The notes beneath the pieces are model-generated. The model was not told the origin of the DNA. It did no database searches and saw nothing but the letters and a program-made list of their open reading frames with translations. Shown one piece after another: positions 25,127 through 35,540 of a stretch of DNA of 64,000 bases. Position numbers and translations under genes: made by a program. The first letter of the stretch is position 1. Each line of letters opens with the position of its first letter. This DNA is from Sclerodactyla briareus (lineage: Eukaryota > Echinodermata > Holothuroidea > Dendrochirotida > Sclerodactylidae), in contig JAODTK010005526.1 in the NCBI GenBank assembly GCA_026419785.1, positions 365,001 to 429,000 on the forward strand. Reading direction: 5' to 3'.

Positions 25127-26261
25127 TACGCACTGCTTCTTGTACAGACGATCTTTTCATCTGACGTTTGATAAGCGCAACAAAGCCATCCTACGTCATC
25201 TCAACTTCAGTTAAAGCTCGTTATCCATAGAGCATACACAGATTGATCGACCTGTTTTTTGGTGAGGGCGCTTGGGTATTTTCTACCTACTCTATGGTTG
25301 AAACTATGGTCTGTCATCAAGAACAATCAGACTACTATTTTGACTTCTGTTTTTATCCAGTACACCGTATTGTTCCGTACCCCCTCCAATATATCATTAC
25401 AAGCCCTGGTCTGTCTTTATGCTGAAGTCATTCAAGGGCCGTGTCCGACCCTTCAACCCTCTAGATGGTTTCGTTGCTGGGGCGAAGAATGGACGCATGC
25501 ATCATTGACATGATCATTTTGGTGCCTTTCCGAAATGCTTGTTCTTCTATAAACGAAGACTGAGTTGATCAATCTCTCCTCACAATTCCTATTCTTTTTT
25601 GCATCTCCTATCGGGTGGACAATCTACCACAACCTAGATCTCAAACTCGTAACTCTTTGAATGCTAATCACGGGTTCCTATAAGAATTGGGAAATTTGGC
25701 ATTACTTTGATACAAGACTACCACCATCCTGATCCACGCTTTGTTACATTTGGCTGCCATGCCTGTTGTTCACTGTTGTTTTGGTCTTCCGAAACTTTCA
25801 GTCTGATTGACAAGATTCAGCGAGTCTAAAACATGCTTTCACGATTTATCGATGCATTCCTCTTCACGGCATCATGATATCACGCGTTTGTTCTACCGGT
25901 TTCCGTCTAGTCCCAATAGGAAGAGAATTGTCTTTCAAAATCCTACTCCCTTTATTAGTTATTTGACTGCATGGCTCTTAGTGCTCTCAGATCCTGTTTC
26001 ACAACCATGATCCTCAAGTTCGGAGGTCAACCTTCCGAGCTGCTGCCCAAAACCGCGTCACACTCTTCACATGTTTTAATGGCGATCATTCTTTTGCTCT
26101 GCTGCTGCTCATTGTATGGATACCTTCCCATCGTTCCTAAGTCTGTTTTAGCTCCATCCTATGGCTACCTTCAAGTCTACCTTAAAACTGTCTTCCTCAA
26201 ACATTTCCTTTCTGATGTCCTGTTTTGTCTTTTGTTGGCTCTTTCTTATATGTTTTACTAG
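25127..26261. other. Intronic, no feature recognised
   Basis: Several pyrimidine-rich + ORFs (25243-25513, 25971-26261) read as Cys/Leu/Phe-rich chance peptides. Confidence 0.4.
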
Positions 26262-26440
26262 TAATATTATGAATATTATTATTTTTATTATATTATTATT
26301 ATTATATTATTATTATTATTATATTATTCGGACTCGTGTCTCATTAGACTAGGACTCGCCTACAAGGACTTGGAAACAGAACTCGGACTAAGTTGTAAGG
26401 GCTTTCTCTGCCAGTCCAGAGATGATGAGTCCATATTTTT
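26262..26440. repeat. (ATT)n microsatellite and degenerate GGACTC repeat
   Basis: An ATT/TTA run (26262-26327) leads directly into spaced GGACTC / AACTCGGACTA words up to about 26440. The latter are the same word family as the GAGTCC array at 10.3 kb, in reverse complement. Confidence 0.8.
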
Positions 26441-26928
26441 TCATCATTCTTGTCAATGCAAAGGAAATAGAACTCGGATAAGGATTGAAATATTTTCCGT
26501 ATTGTAGTCATTCCGTCACAAGATTTTAGAGGCTCTAAGGGATAGTTAATCTGTTTTGGCCAGAAGAAATGGGGATATGACCATAACGTGTCAAAGATTC
26601 ATGTTGCATTCTTTTCTGGGTTTTTTGTTTCAATGTGGAGCTTCATGCCTCTCCCCAATCACTACTTGAAATAGCATCTTATACATTCTCAGTGCAATGG
26701 AATTAGACCGGAGAATTATCGCAGGTTCCCCGGCCAAAGGAATTAGTTTTGTAGGGATGGAGATAATGGCCAATAAGTTCAGTATATGTTTCGGTGGAAT
26801 TCCCCCTCATTGTGTACATTGTGGAACTTGATTCGGGAGTCACACACAAATTGTCAAAAAAGGAATGTTAAATTGTCATTCATACTTGCCGTATATCCTC
26901 CCCTCTGATTGGCTGAAACAGGTCGCTG

Positions 26929-26971
26929 ACCGTGCATAAACCTGCGTTAATGCACGGTGTTTATGCACGGT
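26929..26971. repeat. Hairpin with 13-base stem
   Basis: ACCGTGCATAAAC at 26929-26941 is exactly inverted at 26959-26971. The loop holds a further copy of ATGCACGGT. It lies about 110 bases left of the MITE-like structure and could be part of the same composite. Confidence 0.75.
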
Positions 26972-27084
26972 GCCTCGACACAGGCGAATAAATGGTGTAT
27001 GAATTTTGATTGTTGACAAGGGTGTCACACGCATAGTTTTACAACGTATCAAATCGACCGCGCTATCACTTAGGTATGAGGGCA

Positions 27085-27664
27085 TGGAGCTATTCTATTA
27101 ACTGGAGAGGCAACGCACTCAATATATTGTAGCACTTTGAAAAATGTCCCCCACTCACCGGCACTGACACGCGATCACCCTCCATCGAGTGCTGTTAAGT
27201 GTCTGACATAGTACGTATGAGACCGACTCTACCGGAACAATTGACGCAGAATTTCCCTGGACCTAGGTCCGGCCATCCACCGATAACGGCCCTCTTGCTG
27301 GGCTGACGCCGGTGGGTGTGTAAAATGGCAGTACGCCCGTTTTGCATTGGCTTTAGACGCGCTACCTGAAAATGGTCCCCGAACGAGTAACACAGGCGTG
27401 GTGATCAAACCATTTAACGCACGAAAATGTAATCCACGTGTCAGACTGTGTCCAGGGGAAATTCTGAGTCAATTTGTCCCCGTAGAGTAACTCATACCGT
27501 AGATGGTCAGGCACTTTAACGCACTCGATGGTGATCGCGTGTCAGTCCGAGGAAAGTGGGGGACATTTTCAAATGCTACAATATATGAGCGCTGTTGCCT
27601 TCCAGTCTAATATAATAGCTCCATGCCCTGGACACGGACTGACACGCGGATTACATTTATTCAC
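27085..27664. mobile_element. MITE-like nested inverted repeats
   Basis: Positions 27085-27265 and 27450-27632 are near-complete inverted copies of each other. They share the words GGCATGGAGCTATT, CTACAATATAT, GGGGGACATTTT, CTGACACGCGATCACC and the CAGAATTTCCC block. The right copy sits inside a unit with its own ends: AATGTAATCCACGTGTC near 27408 and its inverse GACACGCGGATTACATT near 27660. So the right unit (about 27405-27664, 260 bases) looks like a complete MITE with terminal inverted repeats of about 32 bases, and the left one is a truncated copy in opposite orientation. There is no transposase. I could not fix a target-site duplication. Confidence 0.6.
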
Positions 27665-28179
27665 CCATGCTAATTGCTCACATACGACTGAAGAAGGATG
27701 CTATCATCTCTGTTTTGAAGTCATTTACAGGTGAATATCAGGAGTATAAGATTCAAATTTACAATTTTGAAACTCCAGAAGTATGATTATAATTCAAATT
27801 TACAAGTTTGAAACTTCCTCCTCACTTTCTCTTCTCACTATGTAGTATTTGCTGTGAGCTCACGAATCACAGGAACCTGGAACCTGCAGTAGCTGTCGAG
27901 TCAAAAGGACAGCTTGGCGTCCATGTCATCTTGTATGAGATCTCGGCGAAGTCGCTGATATAAAAACAAAACAAAAAACACTGACAATTGGATAGCATCG
28001 AATGAGTGAAACAGGTATGGACCGGGCTTCGTGAAACAACACGAATCTGGTTTTCGCTATCGCAATGGGAGAGTTACTTAGGACAGGCCAATATATACGC
28101 TACTATAAAACTGTCGATTGTACAGATCGCACATGAAACTGTCCATGTAAATATCATTTATTATGCATTTTGATTCCAG
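27665..28179 (+). other. Intronic, no feature recognised
   Basis: A short duplicated phrase (TTCAAATTTACAA...TTGAAACT) occurs twice near 27747-27815. Nothing else was seen. Confidence 0.4.
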
Positions 28180-28327
28180 TGCCTGATTCCTTGCGGTTGA
28201 TCCGGAACTAAGGGTTCTCTATTGGACTGACACAGCAAACAAATTACATTACCAAAGCGGCCCTCGATGGATCTGATAGATCGGCTTCATGGACAGAAAC
28301 TGGACGAACCCACGAGACATTATCGTT
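28180..28327 (+). CDS. YWTD (LDL-receptor class B) exon 2
   Basis: After a good acceptor (TTGATTCCAG) the frame reads AVDPELRVLYWTDTANK. The canonical YWTD is at 28220-28231, preceded by the usual AVDP. A frame change gives ITKAALDGSDRSASW, where LDGSD is the normal follow-on block of the same blade. The second frame runs into a GTAAAG donor at 28328, giving an exon of 148 bases. One in-frame stop and one frame change are present and may be sequence error. It is 5.4 kb downstream of exon 1 and 3.0 kb upstream of exon 3, same strand. Exon phases do not join exons 1 and 2 directly, so intervening exons are probably missed or lost. Confidence 0.7.
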
Positions 28328-28819
28328 GTAAAGGAACTTCGGTAACCATTATATTATGTAAAAAAGTAAAGATGGGGTGTGAGAGATATCACCTCTTGTT
28401 GTCAATGACCGAAGAGGAGAAATTAAATTTAGGTTTTGAAAGTGCGAGGTGAATCCATTAACATTCACAGTTATCGAGATTTACTTTCAATTGCGTTGTT
28501 TAATAGAACGCCGGTGGCATGGAGCAGTCTTTCGAAGGTGTGTTTATGTGTATGCTGCAAGTTGCCTTGGAAAAACGGAACCATTCAGAAAAACCTATGC
28601 TTAGAGAAAAATCAATATCCAATTATTTGGATTTGAAGATGCTGACTAAAGATCGCAAAGTCCTAGAGGGGGTATAAGGAACACGAAGGCCGGCCGCAAT
28701 AATGCCGACCCGAATAAACAGGAGCAAGATCATTAAGGCATTTGGATGTGAGAAGAATAATCTCACATTCTATACGATAACCACCATACTCCGAGGTCGC
28801 TAGAGATTGAACCTGATAT
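28328..28819 (+). other. Intronic, no feature recognised
   Basis: Short ORFs with no recognisable motif. Confidence 0.35.
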
Positions 28820-29740
28820 TCCCTCTTGTAAACAGCCCGTTCAAGCGTGTGGCGTCCACCAATGCGTTTCCCTACCAGGCAGAAGGTCATTAGTAGGGTT
28901 CCCCAAGGTTCGGTTCTTGGTCCCTTACATAGGGTAACTTTTATGGCTATATTGACGATCTCTTGAATTTTGTGCCATGTAGAGTTAGGAAAAATGGAGA
29001 CGACACTGAGTTGTATCGGGAAGTGACTTCGAATGTCATGTTGCAATTGTTCAAATGGATTTGGACCGACCGAATCTCCAAATGGTCTTTGGTCCGATTA
29101 GTAAATATTTTTCAACGCCGATAAATTCAAATGAACGTAAACTGTTCATTAACACAACACATCATCAGTCTATAATGGTCAAGAAAGCCAATTTACTAAA
29201 TTCGGTTCTACAGAAAACCTTTAAGCAGCGTGCGCGAGCTGCTACGAGAGGAAATGGGATTCTCTGCCAGATTGAACGTAAATGCAGGTTTCTTGACCAA
29301 AAACATAATTTTCAGGCTGTTCGAGCAGTTGGTATGACCTCACTGGAGTATTCCGTACTAGTGTGAGATTCTTATTACGCGAAAAATAAGCTGATGATAG
29401 AGAACGTTCAAAGGATTAGGGCTACAAAATTTATTCACTCTGCCGGTAAGATTTGCCGTATGAGGAAAGTTTAAAAAGGAGCGTCTTGGTCGGACTAATG
29501 GAATGGCAGCTAAGGCGGATTGGATGATTCGATTCAGGTTGTCAAATTTGTCCATTGGGGCTTTTCGATGACCTTTTTTTCGACTATATATCGTTATTAT
29601 TTTAGTGTTACCCACCGATCTCTAATAGGCCATTGTCTCAAGCTTCGTGGTAAAGCGTTGCAGATCGAACATTCGGAAGTAATTTCTTTCGTGAAGAGGA
29701 ATTACGACAGTCCTTAACTTGTTGTTTTTTTTGTTTGTTT
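28820..29740 (+). mobile_element. CR1/L2-like LINE, 3' fragment
   Basis: Broken reverse transcriptase remnants in order: RVPQGSVLGP (RT motif preceding the catalytic block) near 28900, GDDTELYREV near 29003 (from the (A)DD-T-K-L-Y-R-E-V block), LFEQLV near 29315, then ENVQRIRATK near 29400. The C-terminal HCLKLRGK and FVKRNYDSP-like end follows at 29630-29715. Many stops and frame changes are present. The 5' half and endonuclease are missing, as in most LINE insertions. It is inserted between YWTD exons 2 and 3. The two other LINE copies at 41-43.4 and 47.2-48.1 kb share the same signature. Confidence 0.7.
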
Positions 29741-31295
29741 TCCAGGAATTGTGGGAGTTATTCTTTGGCGTTATGTTGTTCTTCTTCCTTCCGTCCCTGT
29801 TCCTACTAAACTAAACCGAACTAATTAAGCTAAACTAAATTAATTGTGGAACCCTTACTTTGCGGAAGAAGACGAACAGTTGCTTAGGGATTTCATAGAA
29901 AATCTTCTCGTTCAATCGCTTGTCTACAGGACTGATTTAACTGATGAGGAAAGGCTAAGATTGTTCTTTGAATCTCCACTCTATGGAGTTAAGATATATC
30001 TGGGGTGATTTATTTCAGGGTTCCGAAATCGCATGTAAAAATTGCTGGTCTTGGTTTGGTTTGGCCTCATGGTCATTACCTCCAAGTTTGTGGAATGGGC
30101 GTTGTAGAATGACTGTGGGGATGGAAATACTCCCTTGCTCAGCCGCTAGCGAAGAGAAGAGTGGTTGAGCGGAAGATTGGTGTCAGGGAAGCTTTGCGAG
30201 CTTGAGTTGAGGTCAGAAGTCACCGAACGTTTTTCCTCCCCGCGGTGGGTTTGTCCCGTTTTGATGGTCGAGATCTAGGGCTTCGCGTTATGGGTCAGGC
30301 CTAAAAGGGTTTTCTGGGGTGCGTGCAAGATAATTGCATCAAGTCTCGTCGGTCGGCGTTGTGTGGTCCCCCCCCCCCCCCAACACGGTTGTTCATCACG
30401 TTCCGCTAGGTTGGGATTCGAAAGGTAGTGGATTCTGGAGTTCAAGATCATCCTTTCTGACTGAGGCTCGTAAGAATTTCCGTCCCGGGAGAGGTGGGAT
30501 GGTTACTCCATGCCAGATATCATCTTTGCACCAAAACAGAAGCAGAGAGAGGCGAGTATTGATAGTACCAATCCCCCAATCATTACAGACAGATTCCGCA
30601 ATGAGCCTGAAATATTTACCTGAGCCCATAGAATTTCATCTTTTTATCTACATAAACCAGATATAGTTCTAATATTGGCCTAATTGAAGAGCCCGTCGAT
30701 GCTTAGGCATCGATATCGATTGTTGTTCGCTTCTGATATATCTATTATGGCGGCATGAGAGCACACGGGCCTAGGCAATCAGCCTAACATTTTGAAAGAG
30801 AATCTCAACCGATTCCATTACAGCTGTCTAATTGTCAGACTGGGGCTACATTCAGCTTAAATCGAACGTGTACGGAGGGGACGGACGGGGCGAGAAACCG
30901 TTATATCGACTGATCTTGGATGGCCGAATGGTTTAGCGCATGATGATTATGATGGTAAATGTTGGTTTTCATTTTATGTTTATATCCAAGCGAGATTTTA
31001 TGCATTGTGGCACTGTGGAACATACATGGTTCACTTCATGAAACAAAAATCCCATAATCACGCCAGTAATTCCTTTTAGCTACTGCCGTCCTTCAGATGA
31101 TGATTATCTGAGGTGGACTAACGAATTGTGAAGTTGATATTTTTCGCGACAGTAGTTACTCGATCATGGGATAGTAGGTGGGGTGGTTTGCTAAGAGAGT
31201 AATAATTGTGAACGTTTTACGATGACATAGGCTTACTATCTAGATAAATGGAATTTATAATAATCGCTTGAGTCCTATTGTTCTCTTTCCATCAG
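29741..31295 (+). other. Intronic, no feature recognised
   Basis: A C run lies near 30369-30381. The ORFs at 29968-30168 and 30334-30666 match nothing I know. Confidence 0.4.
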
Positions 31296-31566
31296 AGAAG
31301 AAGTTATACTGGGCCGATGCACAGCGGATAGAATTGAGAGAAGTGAATTCGACGGTACACAACGAGAATTGATCCAGCAATTCGATAACCAATCCACCCG
31401 TTCGGTTTAGTGGTTCTGGAGGAAGCGGTACTCTGGACAGACTGGGTATCGAGGGGAATCGAAATTACAGATCGTGATTTCCGGCTAGACACTACCACTC
31501 TTGTAGTGGGCGCACATACAAATTTAAATGACCCGTGTTCTATTCGTCAAAGAGAAACACCCCTTG
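31296..31566 (+). CDS. YWTD (LDL-receptor class B) exon 3
   Basis: A strong acceptor (TCTCTTTCCATCAG) leads into KKLYWADAQR, then (after a one-base shift) IERSEFDGTQRELIQQF. After a further shift comes VLEEAVLWTDWVSRGIE, then TTLVVGAHTNLNDP and RQRETPL. LYWAD and LWTDW are the YWTD motifs of two consecutive blades, and EFDGTQRELI is the typical D-G-T block. The end resembles the last blade of a propeller just before an EGF-like module. A donor (GTAAGA) follows at 31567. No EGF exon was found downstream before the LINE at 32.6 kb. Confidence 0.75.
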
Positions 31567-32404
31567 GTAAGAAACTTGTAAGCCAACTACTAATACTCTA
31601 ATCTATGTGAGCCTAATCTCGCCATGTTGGTATGTCAATAACTTCGATTCGCCGAAAATAACATGAATCAATGATCGTTATTCACAATCTACCTTTTCAG
31701 AAATCCTTTTTGGTAATCGTGAATTCGGTAGAGATAGAGAGGCAATGTGACGTGCAATACGCCCACAGCCAAAACGATGGCACGTTGCGGGCGTCACACA
31801 CTATGAAAAGTGCAATGACGAGTATCTAAAAACGACAACGCGTGTAGTCAAGCTGATCAGTTTCGACCGAATCAAAATTCTGAAATGAAAGAGAAAAAAG
31901 AGAATATGGAAAAACTGAAATAATGTACAGTTTGCCCGATTTAACAGTAGCTTTCCTCTCCAAGAGGACGGAAAACCCTCTCCGTAGACCACAGTTTACT
32001 ACACTACACCTAGCAAAGAGTATATATACAAAATCAGGTGTTAGACTAAACTGGAAAAGTGATCACTTCTCTATGCAAGAGTGATGGAGGATAGCGAGTG
32101 TTGAGTGACTCAGTCATTGTCACTAATTAATTGGGTATTATGAAGTTAATTAAAGAAGATCTTCTGTCTCATCCCTACCTTGGACCAGAAGCTGTGAAAT
32201 TACAGCGTCCACGGTTACCAAATCCTTAGTTGGTAGCGTAACGAAACAGACGACTGTCGTCGTTTTACTATCCACACACCAACGGAGGTTGTGATGATTT
32301 GATACCTGTGCGTCGATTTCCACACTTACCAGAAGAGCTTCTGAACAAAATCACAGTGATACCACGATAAATAAACCCTATGTAATCCTCTCGATGATAT
32401 CGAA
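31567..32404 (+). other. Downstream of YWTD exon 3, no feature recognised
   Basis: No EGF-like or other exon was found. Confidence 0.35.
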
Positions 32405-32409
32405 TAGAC

Positions 32410-32535
32410 AAAGATGGCGGCGGCGCGAATCGTCACAAGTATGGTACTGTCCCTTTCACAACTTCAGTACCAAGAAGGAGTATGCTGGTCTCCTGTAGTC
32501 CCGGACATCTATGAGATTGGTCAAATTTTACAGTG
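32410..32535 (+). promoter_or_regulatory. YY1-like motif over a short ORF
   Basis: AAGATGGCGGC at 32411-32421 matches the consensus YY1 element that often overlaps transcription or translation starts. The ATG inside it (32413) opens a 40-codon ORF starting MAAARIV, in good initiation context (CAAAGATGG). The LINE body begins within about 200 bases. The site could be the 5' end of that LINE, whose promoter could be YY1-driven as in mammalian L1, or a host first exon. Function is inference. Confidence 0.35.
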
Positions 32536-32599
32536 AAGTGGTCCACTATGTAGCCTAGCCTAGCCCAAGTCAGGTATTTCTGATACTACGTGACTGTAG

Positions 32600-35540
32600 T
32601 GAAGTATCCAGGGTAGCAGGGTCGGGTCCCGCTGAGGTCTCCGTCCAATGGGTTGGCATCCCTTCCCGAAATTTGCCAGGGGAGTGGTTGGCACCCCCTC
32701 CCTCGCCTCGCCAGAAGACAGCATAGAATTTACATATTTGGTTTTCGCGGGGAATTCTACTGACGCTGCCGCCACCGCATGGTAGTACGCCGTGTGAGTG
32801 GTTCGGGGCAGAAGATCTCGGGAACCCCCGATTCCGGAGAAGTAGGAGACCCCGACTTTGCAGTCTCGTTGTGGGCAGGTGCTGGTGGTGCCGAGGTGTC
32901 GTTCACCTCTCCGCACCAGTAGGTCCCCGGCGAATCCGAGGCGGACGGTCCGGTTTGGTTCCTGGAAAAAAAAAAAAAAAAACATCCCCCTCTTCATGAG
33001 GAGCCGTTGCCTGTCCTGTCAAGTGAGCTTACTAGGCTGGCCATCGGAGTTGCATCTTCTCTCTGAAGGGCACCGCCGGATCAGCGAGATCACTGTAGGT
33101 GGGCTGCACCATATTACTGGTCTGGCGGCGACGTGGTCGGTGTACGAAAGGCGTGCTGTTGCTGTGTTCACCACCTTGTTTTCTTGGTAACATAGGTAAC
33201 ACCGATCAACGAACGTATAACGACTGCTGATCATCCACACTGTGCGTGTTTTAATCCATTGCGCAGTGTCGCTCCGATCGGTAAGCGCATGACTTGTGAA
33301 AGGCGTTCTACGCGCACCTCAGTTCGGTGTAAAGTGCTGCTTCCCACTTCTTCTCAAATGTCATTTCTGGTTTTTCATGCCTATACTGGTGTCAGGGGTG
33401 ATATGCGTCATGTCTGGGCCCGCATGGATCTGGCCGTGAGATAGCAGTCTCGGGTACTTGACTTTTTCTAAACGTCGAGGCCTTCCTTGTTTCTTGGATC
33501 CAAGGATCTGCTGCGAGGCGCTGGACTTGGTACTCCAATAATGGTGTTACTGCAAGTATATTGCCATGTACTCAAGATGGGGATATGGAAGATCGCATGA
33601 ACGCAGGGTTTGTCAGGTAGTGCCAGTTTTTCGCACTGGTCACGGTTGGCTGTCGTTACACTCATACTACGTCGGTTTAAAAAGGTTGACGTGAGCCCCA
33701 CTGCCAATTGCTACAGTGTATTGCTGTATTGCGTAGGTCGACACCCCACGCCTGAGGCAAAGGTTGGGCAAATTTCAAATCCTGACATCCTCAAGGCAGT
33801 CAGAGGACTCACCTGGACGTCCTAGGAGGACCACTGAGCAAATCTAAGAGAAAACAGTCGAAGCCAGCATGCTCACTGGTAAAACTCGGCTTTCTATGGA
33901 GCTTCAGCGCACGGCACTGATGGTACAGCGACGCGACCGTGAGGTGGAGAGGCCCTTGGCAACGGTGCCTCGCAGCCGGCTCACAGGGCGATTCAGAAAC
34001 TCTCACAGTCGGCCTCTGCAAAGGCAGTGCCCAGCTGCCATGGCAGATTACGGCAGGATCATGACGAGGAATCCGATGTGAGGCACGTGTTGGGCTGGGT
34101 ACTTTTGAGGATTTGTTACGAAGCTGAGTCCACACGCCTGGAATTCAGATGATTATATCCAATCTAGTAGACATGAAGTGCCTACTAATCGAGGAACTCG
34201 AATGGTTGTCTGTGGCATACACCCAGAGATTGCCCTGGTTTGTGCCAGGCTGCCACAAGTTGTTGCATGCTCTACACTATGTTCGGAGTACTTGTGTCAT
34301 CCCAACTGACTGGAAACGGGACATATCGTTCCAATCTGGAAAGGGAGCGGTGATACTCAGGACTACAATAACCCAGAGGGGTCACACTCTCTTAGTACCT
34401 GGCAGTCTTTGCTGGGATTATTCTGAATCAGGATCAAGAAGTTCGAAGAGTTCACTGTGGATCCCTCTTGGCTCTCGTTTGAGCGGATGCGGGAATTCCG
34501 TAGAGGCTTTCCTCGTGGCTATATCGATTTCCGCGTATCGGGGAGGCTCTCTGGAGAATCCTCGAGCAGCGTGGTGTGCCAACTCGCCTTGTACACCTGA
34601 TATCCTCTCTGTATTCTGATGTGAGAGGCTGTGGAGTGTGACTGTGGGTCTTTTCCCCCCGTTGCACGGGTACCCTGGCTCCAATACTTTCAATATTTGT
34701 ATGACTGGATTTCTGGAAGGATGTGGAGAGTACCGGCTGTGGGGTCTCATTTGGGTAGTAAGGTTTTATGACCCGGATTCCCGGATGAGCCTGCAATACT
34801 CGAGTGTGTGTATTCTCTGTTAGATGTCCCTTGGAACATCGGGAGGCACATGGCTTTGGGCCAGATATCATAGCCCAAGACTGAAGCAGTCTTTTTCGGT
34901 GCTGCTGGTCAAGTCCCGTGGTTGGGCGAAGAACGTTGAAAGTCACCACGTCATTTGTTTACCTCTGCAGTTTTTTTATTGTCTCTGCTTCCTGCCAACT
35001 CATGAGGTAGCCCCTTGGACTGCATATGGATCATGTAATCACTGGATAGTGGTTCTGGGCGGTCCGCGTTATCTGAGCAAAGACCGTGCTCCGCGTTTTG
35101 TTCTAGTGATCTCCCAGTCTTGTTATATTTTAGTAAGCCTAACCTCACTGCTTGGCTGAGACGGCGATTCTTTTTTACTACCTCACTTCCCGCATTCCTC
35201 GTTACCGCTGACAGGAACACGCTCTATTCCAGGTTCTGCGTGAGACTGGGGTTGGTCAGCTGCCTATTCCGATCCGCCAAATGCGCTTTATGGGCGATTT
35301 GCGGCGCTTTCCGGCGGACGATCCTGCCCACGTGTTCCTGTACCGGGACCCCCATATCTCGTGGTTAGCGCAGCTTCATGGGTACCTCGGGATTTGGGTG
35401 GGATGGGCCAGGCCATGCCTGGTCGTTGCCCGGAGGGTGCCGCGCAGTTGGAGGCCATGGGTGATGCGGCTAGTGGCTTTTCCAGGCGTGTGGCTCCTAT
35501 TAGTGTTGAATAACGCGATCCTCCCCCCTATTGCTAATTA
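32600..35540 (+). mobile_element. Non-LTR retrotransposon, near full length, broken
   Basis: Apurinic-type endonuclease and RT of one LINE, with many frame changes. Endonuclease remnants: EITVGG then YYWSGGDVVGV near 33090-33140, HAYTGVRGD near 33380, RRWTWYSNNGV near 33515, and a degraded TDHRLVV-like stretch near 33640. RT remnants: DWKRDISF-like with NNYRGVTLLS-like words (34310-34400), EFRRGFPRGYIDFR near 34490, EALWRILEQRGVPTRL near 34540, HGYPGSNTFNICM near 34665, and a corrupted FADD block (PGFPDEPAI) near 34780. C-terminal region: LRETGVGQLPIPIRQMRFM and RFPADDPAH (35235-35330), then a PRSWRPW stretch. The 5' part (32600-32990) is non-coding with a poly(A) run at 32965-32981. The clade was not decided (RTE-like is possible). 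It is a different family from the CR1/L2-like copies. Confidence 0.75.

Noticed and set aside
29870..30170. Possible coding stretch (TDLTDEERLRLFFES)
   Set aside because: Looks protein-like for 15 residues but no family, splice sites or continuation was found.
32560..32997. 145-codon minus-strand ORF
   Set aside because: Antisense to the 5' region of the LINE, and it begins in its poly(A) run; a shadow.
34149..34949. Long ORFs on both strands (156 and 165 codons)
   Set aside because: They are out-of-frame or antisense readings of the broken LINE RT.
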